From Phylloscopus collybita (Eukaryota; Chordata; Aves; Passeriformes; Phylloscopidae), in the NCBI GenBank assembly GCA_027886175.1, contig JAJNNQ010000002.1:10350001-10414000 (forward strand): a stretch of 64,000 bases of DNA. The letters run 5' to 3'. The translations under genes and the position numbers were made by a program. Under the pieces are notes generated by a model. It was not told where the DNA came from, made no database searches, and saw nothing but the letters and a program-made list of their open reading frames with translations. Below, in pieces: positions 1 to 12,500 of the stretch (the first letter of the stretch is position 1; the number at the start of each line of letters is the position of its first letter).

Positions 1-422
1 CAGGAAAGTATTCTTTGCAGAGAAGAATGTGCTCATTGCTTCTTGAGAAAGAGTATATCTTGCTTTTTTTGCCCAAGCTGTTAGCTATGGCCCTAATTCA
101 GGAATATTAAGATTTTTAAATCAGGAGTAACGGTACCTGAAGATTGGGGAACTAGTTTGTTTTGTTTGAAAACCAACATTTTGTGTCTAAATACTTTATT
201 TTCAAGAGAACGTATGTTCTATTTGTTGTTTTCACATGTATGCCTCTTTTTAATGCTTTCTTTTTTGTCTGTGTTAGATTTTAGTGGTTCCTTAGTGCTC
301 TGACTTGCTGAAGTGTGCTGTGGTAGAAATGGCTCCCCCTGTGGCCCTTCTCATTTTGTCACCCCCAACTCTGCCCTTACATTATTCATCCTAATTTTTC
401 ACCCGATGCCTGTGCCCAACAG

Positions 423-575
423 GCTTACCTTGGACTTCTGGAATTGTCAGCTGCCCGGGAGAAATATGACGAATTCTGTGTTCCAATGGTTATGGTTCCT
501 GCAACTGTATCCAATAATGTACCGGGTTCAGATTTCAGCATTGGTGCAGATACTGCTCTGAACACTATAACTGAT
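423..575 (+). CDS. PFKP: PFKP exon, copy A of a duplicated exon pair
   Basis: Encodes 51 residues beginning AYLGLLEL and ending NTITD. The acceptor is a pyrimidine-rich tract ending cccaacag; the donor is gat|gtaagt, close to consensus. Phase is 0 at both ends. The TVSNN strand (504-518) is part of the fructose-2,6-bisphosphate site in the C-terminal half of vertebrate PFK. This copy matches the human platelet-type sequence as I know it, so I take it as the canonical form. Confidence 0.95.
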
Positions 576-3500
576 GTAAGTCTGCTCTGGTATGTGCACA
601 TACTAACAAAGCAGTTGTTTGAACTTAATCAATTGGCTACAGCTGGATATTTTTGTAGACCAGAACTTCAGAAATGTCATCTGGGAAATTATGATTATTT
701 GATATAGCCACAGTCATGACTCCACTTTAGAAAAGAGAAAAGTCTGTGATCCCAAATGCGTCCATTTAATTTCTTCTGAAGCTGCAACAACCTCTAAATT
801 TTTTAAGTGCAAGATAAGGTGACACCTGTTGTAGTATAAGAAAGAAAGAAACCTAAAGCTGAGACTGGATGGATGATCATTTGCACTGTAGAGGGGAAAA
901 AAATCTCTGTTTGTAATATTATTGTATATAGAGCTGTAGTATACCCAGCTACAACTAACACTGAAGGAAAGTTGCTCTGTTGAGGAGGAGATTCTCGTTA
1001 GATTCTAAGAGAATATGTAAAATCCATATTTTTCTAATAATAGACATTGCATTTATTTTGCTAATAGCAGACTTAATAAAAAAAGAGACATGTTAAGTAT
1101 GTTTTAAAAAACCAAATCCAGTAATATAACATAAAGTAAAAATTGAATGTTTAATCTCTTATGAGGAAAAAACTTCTCTACTTTGAGTGTGATAGGGCAC
1201 TGGGGAAAGCTGCCCAGGGAGGTTGTGCAGTCTCCTGTGGAGATAATCCAAACCTGCCTGGATTGTTCCTGTGGCACTTGCTCAGGTGATCCTGGCTTGG
1301 CAGGGGGTTGGATTACATGATCTGCAGAGGTCTCTTCCAATCCCAGCCATTCCTCGGTTCTCTAATACTAGTCTCAGTTGAACAGAAGGCGTAGTCAGTT
1401 GGACAAAAAGAGTTTCAAGTTGCTTTTGAGAATGAAATGACAGTTCTCTTATCACTCAAATGTCTTCAAAATTTTTAATCATGATAGCTTTTTCATTTCA
1501 AGGATTCTTCAAATGCCACCTACTACCATATTTTTTTTCTTTTTTTATCATTCCAACATAAATAATTTTAATTTCATCAAAAGAAACCCTTCAGCTAGAA
1601 AATACCAATTTCCTGAAGTGTTGCCTTGAATAAGACTGTAAGCTAACTAAACTTCATTGAATGAATTCTTTATAGACAGCTTGGGTTATAAATGTTGATA
1701 TTATTTCCAGTTCTGGTAAATAAAAATATCCCTCCAAAATGACTGATCACAAACTAAGGTGAGTAAAATGATTGTGCATAACATCTGCTTTCCTTCTTCT
1801 CTTATCTTCATAAACTTTGTTAACCAAACTGACTTCTTTTTATAGGTTATTTCATGCAAAGGGATATATTGTAGTCAGTCAGTCTGTGTTGCTGTGGTTT
1901 GCTTTCTGTTTAGGTTTCTAGGTATCATTTGCCTTCATTAGACAAAATGTTTGTATTTCCATGTTTTCCATGCGGTAGTTGAAAACTTTACAAAAGCATT
2001 TTTTTGTTTTGCTAACAGCGTTTTTCGGATTGTTTTTAATTTTATCTTGCCTAGATTTTTCTCTGGAATAAATATGGAAAGTAAGGGCTTTGCAAGATTT
2101 AGATTCAGTTGAGTGGATAATTAAATTTGGGTTGATTTTTTTTTTTTTGATGGAGCAGACTTTAGCATTCAGAAAGCATTTCTACTTGGTATCTTTTCAT
2201 TTTTTTTGCTCTGATTGTTTGAACATGATTCACCAAAACTCCCAGTGAAAAATACATCTTTTCATTCTTGTGCCATGCTCAGATCAGATGCAGTAGCAGC
2301 TGTGTCCCCTGTTAAATGTGACCAAATAAGCTCAGTACATTGTCATGCAATTGACTGTGGTAAGCAAAAGCAGGAGGTAGACATGAAAATCTATTTTATC
2401 TAGTTTTTATATAGTTTTTTATTCCTGTTACCACAGTTAGATCAATAAATGCATCATAGTTTACGGTGCCCACAGAGAAAGTAGAACCTCTTCTGAACAC
2501 CAAAGTGTCATCACACTTAGTTTTTCTGTGGTACTGTTCTTACTTGGGTGATCTTGCCTACCTCTAGTAAGGTAAGTACAATTGTGCTGGTAATGAGGGG
2601 TTGTTGCTGTTTGGCTTCATTAGACACTTGCAGTTGTTTAAACTTGTTAAGCCCTGTAAATAGTACCCTGAAACATTTGCTAATAAAATGTTAAAATTCT
2701 GCATTTGAAAAGAGATACAATTAAAAAAACAGACTTAACAGATACATAACTTCTCAATGAGAGATGAGTGAAGAGTGTGCTCCTCAAAGGCATAAACAGG
2801 GGATACATTTCTCAATAACTAATTTAGATTCTATAACAGATCATGAGACCTTTCTGAAATGTTCCATTTTTTCCACTTCTGTTTTAAAATCTTAGCTTCA
2901 AATTTGATTTGTCTTTTGAATAGTGTTTTAAATTTATGATAAACTGTATTTTTCACTTCGCTTTTCAGAATATTAGAAAAACAGCTAATGGCAACATAAA
3001 TATAAAATACCTTGGAAAAACTGGATGTTTCTGCCTGAGGAGGATATGCTTAAGGCTGATATATATATAGGCATACAAAGTAACCTTTTTAGGCTTGAAG
3101 GATAAGAACATGAACTTCCAGTTTTCTATTAAATGAAGCATCACTAAAATAAGTACCATATATTCTCAAGTATGTTGCTAATTCAGTGAAATGAATAGGA
3201 TGTTAATTTGGATATCAGACCTCAGGAATGTAACAACCATGAAATGAAAGGAAAAGGTATCAGCTAGGTGATAAAAATGGAACCTGAAAAGGGAGAGGCT
3301 AAAACTTTCTATTGTGTTCTTTGACAAACTTTCCTTTCACCAAAGGAAAAGAGGGTACAGACTGATGATTTGGTTTTGTGGGAGAAAAAATCAGACATCC
3401 TTTGAGGAACAAACCAAGCTATAGTAAGATGCCTTAAGTAAAATGCCACACATTTCCCGTGGAAAACAGATGCCTGTACCCTCCCAGTAGCATATGTGGC

Positions 3501-6500
3501 TCCACATTACTCTGAACTAGGAAGCTGAAAATTAGCCTTGGCCACTAGCTAACCTGTTAATTTTTCATCTCCTTCAGTCCTTGTAACAGCTGATGTGGAG
3601 TAAGGGCAGTAACTCCATCCCCTTCTGTGGCCATTTGTATTTAGATCAACTCAAAGTCAACAAACAGTAGTCTTTGCTTGACTGCATGAATTTTTATAAA
3701 GCATCCTTGGTTATGTTGGTTATGTCAATAACCTTTTTAGTAACACAAATCCAATAAAAGGGTAAGAAATTATTAAGCCATTTTATTAACCTAGTGCAGG
3801 ATCCCTTATGACCTTACAGTAGTAAATAAAAAAAAAACCAAACCAAAACGTACTAGCATAGCAGTTACTAAAACCATTGATCACTTATTTACCCTTTATA
3901 ATTAAGAACCATTTTCATATTTTACCACAGTGATGCAAAGATGTTGCATATTATCATCTAATGCTCGTGCTTGGTGAAGGTACAGTCATTGGATATGTTG
4001 GCTGAAATCACTTGCATCAAATAAAATGCAATATTTAATGCAAGTAAAACATATCTTAACTGCATCTTAACATACCATAAATGCAGACTAACCAGTTACG
4101 TTAGTTATTACTCTACATCTCCATTTGACTCGGTTTTCCAGAAGTCTTAATATAAAACCTTTTAGAGAAACTCATGTTTTGCAGATCTCCAGGAAGCTGT
4201 GTGGTTTTTACCAAACCACTGTTACGTTGTATATCTTTATTCTTTTAGTAGAAATAGAAGTTCAAAGCACCCTGACTGAGCTGAGTTGGGCCAGACAATT
4301 ACTGAAATTTCCTAAGTGAAGTCTCAGCCACTCAAAAAAACACAAATCCCAAATAAGCTACTACTATTTGTTGCTCCTAGCTGTACTGCTTCTCAGCTCT
4401 TCGGGTCTGAAAGTGCCATCTTTTAGGCTGTGTTCCAGCCTCAAACTAAATTTATAGCACTGAGGCGTTGCATTTACAAAAGGCATGAGAAGAGAGAGAT
4501 TTTTAGAAAGTCAGTTTGCATTTATGCATCTACAGCCATAAACATCCTGTCTTCTCACTGAACTGCCTAGGACAAATCCCAGAAGAACTCTCACAGGTAG
4601 GGGATTTTCCCCATAATTTTCTTCTAAGTTTTTCCTTGAATCAGTCACTGTGCAGATATGCCTGGAGATACCTCAATAGGTATGTAATTTTGATCTGCAA
4701 TACTTTGTTTCTCTGAACCAATTTGAGAAATCAAGAAAATGAGACTTCTGTGAATATCAGTTTCGGGGAGAAAGAGATGAAAAAGTAGTGTTCTATGTAA
4801 TCAGGCTTTCTGGTGGAGAGCTGTTACACAGGCAGTTCGGAGAATTGCCACACTTCATGAGAGATGCTAATTAATTTAGATTAAAAATAATTGGAATAAT
4901 ATAAGATACGTTTACTTTAAACAGCTGCAAAATCTTAACATTTATTTTGACATCCACTAGGAACACCTAATCCTTTTGACTTGATTATATATTTTGAAGA
5001 GTTTGGAGTCTTTCCAAGGACTTAAATCTGCTTTTCAAAGAATCCTTGAACTATACTTGCAGATCTTATTAACTCATCCATGTGCACATGTTCCTGGGTT
5101 TTTCTAGACCTACATCCAGTCTATGTGCACAGAGGCAGATGTGTGATGTTGATAAAAACTTTGAAGGCATGGGTGGACCTTTATTTTTTCCTTTCTCTTG
5201 GTGGAAATAGATGTGTCTTGACTTTCTAGGATAACATAGTTTTTGGTTTTTTTTTATAGTATCTGTCTTTAAGCATTTTCTTCAAGTTGCAAGGGTTTTA
5301 CTAGTTAACTGTCTAAGCTTCTTAGCATGTATCAAACTCTGTTCTTTAGTCCTTTCTTGTGGAATGATTTCCAGTCTAGCTTTTTGCCACCCTTTCCTAT
5401 CCAGCTGCTTCAGACCTCTCTGCTGTGTACACTTCTTGTTCAGTCTGTACTAACTCATACTAACCCTCTGCAGTTCTTCAAAGAGCATTGTGCCAATGCA
5501 ACCCCAGTGCACTGTTGTGGTATGAACAGGATATTTCCACACCCCCAAATAATCTCACCAATTGTATTTACTTGGGCCAACGGACAGCCACATTTACCAT
5601 CACATGCCAGGAGTCATTAGCAGAGCAGTGCAAAGACAAGGAATGTTTCACTCACACTTGTACCACTGCTTCAGGCCTTTGAAAGTTGTCTGCAGCTCCA
5701 CGAGGCGCGTGCCAGCTTTGAGGAGTTTAGAGTTCCTATGTGTGTGGTGCCTGCTACTATTAGCAACAATGTGCCAGGCACAGACTATAGCCTTGGTGCT
5801 GACACTGCCTTGAATGCTATTGTGGAGGTAAGACTGCCTATCTTTTAAAAGTTGAGATGATAAAATGCATAAGAGGAGGATATCTAAAGATTTTGAAATG
5901 TCTGGTTTTCTTAAATAACTCAGTTACTGTGTTTTTTAATGGTTAATAGTTCAGTTTTCCAAGACTGATTAAAGATTAACCTTAGAAAAAGTGTTATGTT
6001 ATATGCTTAATTTGTGGGTACTCTGTTTTGTTCTTCAAGACTTCTGCATTAGTGCTTAGTATATTTGCTTTTACTGAGAATCAAATCTTTTGTTTTCTTC
6101 AATTTCTTTTTTTATCTTACATATTACTTAGGTAAAAGAAGAAAGCACATATTTTTTAAATAAATGCCCCATTTGTTGGATGAACCACTGACTGAGCTAT
6201 ACTGTGCAGTAGAGCATTTTAAGTACATGATTAACACCAAACAGATGAATAATCCCATAGACTCCATTAGACTTAACATACATTAAGTGCATATAAATGC
6301 ATGGATAGTATAAGTGTGTCCCTGATGTTCAACTAAACAGTGCAGTGTCAGAACAATCAGTGTTCTAGTTTTAGTCTACCATAGTTTTTCCCTTGGGTAC
6401 AGCTGTTTTATGAGCTCTTTCAGTCCTATTTACTCTGCTTAAGACACAGCAAAGGGAACTGAGCTGAGATCTAATGCAGACAAATGAGTAAATCTTACCA

Positions 6501-9500
6501 GCTCTGAGTTTTATCAAACCCATCATTAGCAAGCCATGTAACTAATCATGAAGTAATTTGCCAAGGAAGTGTAGTCAAGACTACAGATCCAGGGGCTTGG
6601 GAAAAGCAGGTTTGATGTCCTGCCTTATACAATGTTATTATATATATAGCAAGTGAAAAATCTCCAGTAGGTAACTGGAAGAGCTGTGGCCTGGCTTTTG
6701 GGAAGTACAGTGCAGCATCCCTGGGTTGAGATGTCCTAAGGTGTCATGTGGGCTCATCATGTAGCAACATTCATAGGCAGGACATGGGTACTGTACCACT
6801 CCTTTAGCTTTTTCCCCCTTGGCCTGACATTTATAGAAGTAGCTAAGCCTGCTAATTGTGACTGATGCACCTTCAAAAGTAGTAACTTTGGAAACACAAT
6901 GGGGTAACAAATGATCATATTTGCAGCATATAGTGCTGCTTCCTCTTACTCAGTTGTTTTTGGTACTGATTTAATTACAGTTTGTATAGATATCAGTAAT
7001 GCTTTCAGTAAAAAAAATGTGGTTGCATCATTTGGATTTTATTGTCATTAGGATGTTTAGTTAATGCTAATAGTAGAACACTTGATTTGGTGTTTTGAAC
7101 ATTAGGATTTGTCGTTAAGCTGGGTCAGTTCATATGAAAGCTCAGCTAGCAATGGAATTTCTAAAAGAGTCCTCGTGCCTTGTTTATGATGTCTGGAACG
7201 TGCACCAGGCATTTGAGGTTTGGCTTTTCCAGCCTGTAGTGTAGTGTATGAATTAATAATTCATTAAAGTCCACCTGTGCCAGTTTCATATTTGGGTATT
7301 TCTGTCACAGTCATTCTGGGAAAGCAAGAACAGTAGAAAGTTTCTACTCCATCTCTTGTTCAGTCAAGGATAGAAACCCTTCTAAGTAGATTTCAAGTGA
7401 TAAGTCATATAGGCAATGACTGAATTTTTCTGCCTTTTGAGAATCTCCTTGCTTAGTACTTGGAGATTCCCAAAAGGCAGAAAATTTCATTCTCCTACCA
7501 GCAGATGGAAAACCTTTTTAGAAATCTTGGGGTTTACAAATATTTTAAGTCTCTCAAAATGGTGAAAATCTTCACACGTGTATTTATTGTCTAAAGACAA
7601 GATTGTTTTACAACATAAGTTAAACACATAGTACCTATCCAGTTTCAGGCAGCTTTTTAAAAAATTAGTTAAATTTCTCTAGTGCCACAGTATTCTGCAA
7701 AAATTTTAATGAAACAGTGTTTGGAAAGAGAAAGTAAAGTGCTTAGGCACACTGTAAAACCCAAGATAAATTAAAATTTTTCTTAAAATACTTTTCTGCT
7801 TAGGGTAACAGAATATCCATATTCTGAATAAATTCATGTGGATGCTGCACTTTTGTGTCTAAGCACATAGTATGCAAATACATAAATAAAATATGTAAAA
7901 ATTAAATTACACATATATTTTGCTAGCTTAACCTAAATACATGAAAAAGCTGGCTTTAGTCTTTAAATGCATTAAACTGTAATACGTTAGATGTTCTAGA
8001 GTTTTTTATTAAGTATTCCTCATGTATCAGTTAATGATTTTTTTCTGTGATGTGTTAGATACGGTTTTAAGGACCATATTGCTCAGAAGCTGAATTTCAG
8101 CCTGAAGTAGTATTTTCAGTTAGCTGAATGAAGTTCTGGTTTTAAAAACCTGTGAAATAGAAATACCTCAAATATTACAGCACCTACACTTACTCATTCA
8201 AAGTCAGTAAAGCATGGGGGTTTTTTAATGTTAATATAATTCAGGTTGCAAGATGACAAACTTCCCAGGTACTTTAATTTCCATTTTTATTAAACAGGAC
8301 TGGTGTTGGAACACTACATCAGTTTCATAAAATTCTTCCTGTCACAAGTGTGGTATATCCTATTTATTTATTTGTTTCTAAGATAAAGAAGAAAATAGGA
8401 CGTCTTTATTTCTCTTACTTGCTTTCTGAAAGGCAAATACATTAATCAACAAATTTAAAATAACTTCAAGTGATAGAAGAATTCATTCCAGGAGGTGAGG
8501 TTGTAAAATAGATTCTTGAGTATTGTTAAAACCTAAAGCTGGATAGTAAACTGGTTCCTAGGTTTCTGCATTTTCCTGGATTACGATGTTTTCCTAAGAT
8601 TCCTAGGTTTTGCCACACTGGAGATTGCCTCTGTCTTTGTTACTTTCCATGCCTCTTAGGCAGCTCTAATAAATATTGGTGTTAACTAGTTTCATGTAAC
8701 AGATCTTGTAGAGAACATTCCTTACGCTGGTCAGAGTAAGGTGCAAGTGGAGATTTCAGTCTTCTTACAGTAAGTGTATACCTGTCAGTAAAAAACCAAA
8801 AGCATTTTAAAACACGCACTAGTAGTGCTTGAAAGAATTTTATTTATGTGAAAATCATTACAGGAAAGTAATTGGGCAATACATGCTCAGGACTTAAGAA
8901 GTTCAGTGTAGATGGGAATGCAGTGAATTTTAATATTAATACTAAGAAGTAAGCCTAACTAAGAAGAAGTAAGCCTAAGTGATGAATAGTGTTAAAGAGA
9001 AGTTTATTCATACCACGATTCCTTTAAAAACTTCATTATATCTACTTGTATCTGTGTTAGAAAACACAGATATTCAACTGGTTAATGCCACTTTTTTATT
9101 TTCAGTATTTGCAGGAAGCAAACCAATGTTAAGAATTGCTAGTAGAAAAACATTTTATTTCTACCCTGGTGCTCAATATATGATTTATAAGAAATCCTTT
9201 ATTGGATAATTATTATAGTTACATGGGTTATGCCGCTCTGGAATTCTTTAAAGATTTATTTTTTATAAATGCTTTCTTTTTAATTTTTTAGTTACCAGTA
9301 GATGACACAAAGTTGCATGGCATACAGAAATGTAAAAAAAAAAAAGAGGTGTTTTAGTGCATACTGAGGCTGTCGTGTCTCTGAGCAGACGTGTGACCGC
9401 ATCAAGCAGTCGGCCAGCGGCACCAAGCGCCGCGTCTTCATCATCGAGACCATGGGCGGCTACTGCGGCTACCTGGCCAACATGGGGGCCCTGGCAGCAG

Positions 9501-12500
9501 GAGCTGATGCTGCTTACATCTTCGAGGAGCAGTTTGACATCAGAGAGCTCCAGGTATTCAGCACCTTTTGCTCATTTTTAAGTAGGTTGTTTAAGTTGTT
9601 GTATATCGTAATGAGTATGCTTGAAGTAGATGGCTCATGAAAGAAAAAAACAGTTGAGGTTGGACATAAAATCTGCACTTGCCGTGCCTGTTCCTGTGCC
9701 ATAGCATTATATAAAGGAACATAGACACAATAACTGTTGACACCCAAGTTCAGTAAAATGACAAAAATAATTGAATTGGCCATTAGGCACTACTAGAATG
9801 AATGGATTCATTTTTAGTCGTCTGACTGAAATTCAAATTAAACGAACAGGCCTGGGTAGTTCTAAAATAAAGCCAAAGCCAAGAGAACAGTATTTTTTCA
9901 TTATGGTAGAGTTGTGTTTAAAGGCTGTTCAGGACAGGAACTGACCAGTATGTCAGGTTTATTAGATACTGACTCTGCTACCACAGCTATTCAGAGCGTG
10001 TCTGGAGGTGTTACTAAAATAAAGCCCTCAGGCTTTAAGGATTACAGGTTATGGTGTAGTACATACACAAGCTGATAGGGAACTTGTCTGCTGTGCGGAC
10101 TGTACACTTTTGAGATGGTTAGTGCTAGCTGCAGTCATGGACAAACACAAAGCTAAAAGGATAGAAATTTCCTGAGAAGCAGAGGGACGTGAAATGAATC
10201 AGAACTTATCCCTACGCAGTTGTTGGCAGGAACAGGGCAGGCTGTAATCTTCAGGGGCAATTTCTGTATTTTTATGTATATCTAGCTGAATGCTGTACCA
10301 ATATATAGCATATTAAAACCACCTTTTAGTTAATAAAATCTGTTACTTCTGATACAGAGAAAGATGTTAGTTTTAACCCAAGATGAATAGCCATAGCCCA
10401 GTATGTTATCCTGAATCTCTAAGAATCTTGGTATTTGCACATAATGCTTTATGTGGAATATTTGACAGAAGTTCTCAGGAAATGTAGGCTCAGTTAGTTG
10501 TTTTGGATACAGAGTTCTGTGTGGATCTTTAAAAACACTTTTGTTTCTAGGCTAATGTGGAACACTTGACTGAAAAAATGAAAACCAGTATCCAGCGTGG
10601 TCTAGTGCTGAGGTAGGTAAAAGTCGTTGTAATAGATGGTGTCAGTGATGCTGAGTATTCCCAGCCAGGTAGGCTACTTGGCCACTTGGAATGATACTCC
10701 AAGTCTGTATCAAATAATCAAGGATTATTCCTTTAACTTGAGATTTTTAGAAAAGCTGTTGATTCTCCGAAAGGCAGTTCTGGGACCTGTCTAGAAGTTG
10801 AAATCCAAAAGTTCTTTCTATGTAAACACATTTGCTCTGTAATCTAATAATACTTCATCCTATTTCCAGTTTTCTCATCAGGTTTGTCTTTTATTCTAGA
10901 TTCTTTCTTACTAAAGGTAGTGTGTTGCATGCACTATGGCCTTTGCTATAAAAACCCTAAAAAATCCTGAGCCTGTTACATGGAAGTGAGGGCATGTGAT
11001 CAGATGAAAATGTCCAAGCCGGGATTCCTGCTATCAAGAAAAGGGCAAAGATTGGTCACTCAGTAGCTGGAAAGATATCCAGTGGTTTAGAGTAAATTTA
11101 CTAACTATCTGGCCTTAACTGTTACAGAAATGAGAACTGCAATGAGAACTACACAACTGATTTCATTTATCAGCTGTATTCGGAAGAAGGAAAAGGAGTG
11201 TTTGACTGTCGGAAAAATGTATTGGGCCATATGCAGCAGGTAAATACAACCCTAAAGACACAGACAAGATGAACTTTGTATGCACAAAGTGTACACACTA
11301 CACTATTCAAGAATTTCAAACAAGTCTGACTCAAGATGAAGGAAAAGTGTGGATTTTTGTAGGCAACTAAGGTTTTTTCAGCATGAGGTTTTATTGCAAA
11401 CACTTTTTCAAAATCTAGGAAAAATATTAGATTCTTTATCAATTCTATTTTTATTCCTCTCCTGTCTATATTAATAATTCCACTTTTTGTCTTAAAATTA
11501 ATTGTAATACCTTTTTCATAATAGTTACCTGCCCATCTGTAATGTTTCTGCCTCTTGAACCCTCTTGAAGAGCAGAGATTTCATTAAGAAAATCTGTGCA
11601 GATGGGTGATTTTGTGGAAGAGACAGAAGTGGGCTACTCCTTTGGCCTGTGTTATCTGCATTGCTTTATCTCATTATGCAGCTGTTTGGGGGGTAGAGGG
11701 AGTTCCTTGATTTGGCTACTCTTACCACCAAGGCTAAGATGGAGGAAAGTGCACAGTCCCCTCTATTCTTCTAAGTGAGAAGTACTATTGATTGTGTAAG
11801 AATTCCACAGGTGCTGAACACGAATTTTAAACACCCTAGACTGATTTATGGGGTGGGGCTTTTGGTTTGTTTTTCTGAGTGGGGGAAGTGGAAGTAAGAG
11901 GTAGAGCTAACTGATAAAACACACACCAGTCCTGGTTTGATGAGCTAACCTAGAATTCAATTCTCGCACAGGGTGGAGCACCTTCACCATTTGATAGAAA
12001 TTTCGGGACAAAAATTTCAGCAAAAGCTATGCAGTGGATCTCCAAAAAACTGAAAGAAACCTACCGGAAAGGTGCAGAAATGTTTGGTGCAGTCTCTTAC
12101 CTCTGTCTTTGATTGTCTGTCAGTGTAAGACTCCTCCACTTTACAAACACATGAATGTTTCTTGGTCAACATACTTCTTCCCATCGTGGTGTTTTTATTA
12201 TTCAGTAGTACCTTGCTGTGCTTCCTGCTGTATGAGCTTTTCCACTTGAGTGAGGTCAATAATTCAGATAGTTGTTTTCATCATCCTCTTAAACAAAATA
12301 GCCAGTGTGATTGCAGGTTTTCATGCATGCAGGAATTGATGTTTGTATAGTTACATCTGTTCTTTTTTGTTTCATGCTGCCTTCTTGGGAGACAGAAGGA
12401 GGTAATACGTTGTTTTTGGGAATTTTCGTAAAGCACGACTTCCTAAATTCTGATCTAAAACTGGATGCTAAAATTCAATCTTTTTGTTGCTTAATTGCAC

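Noticed and set aside
5675..5827. Exon copy B as a dead duplicate or processed pseudogene fragment
   Set aside because: It has intact splice sites, exact exon boundaries and an open frame, and substitutions are concentrated outside the conserved motifs. These are signs of a functional exon.
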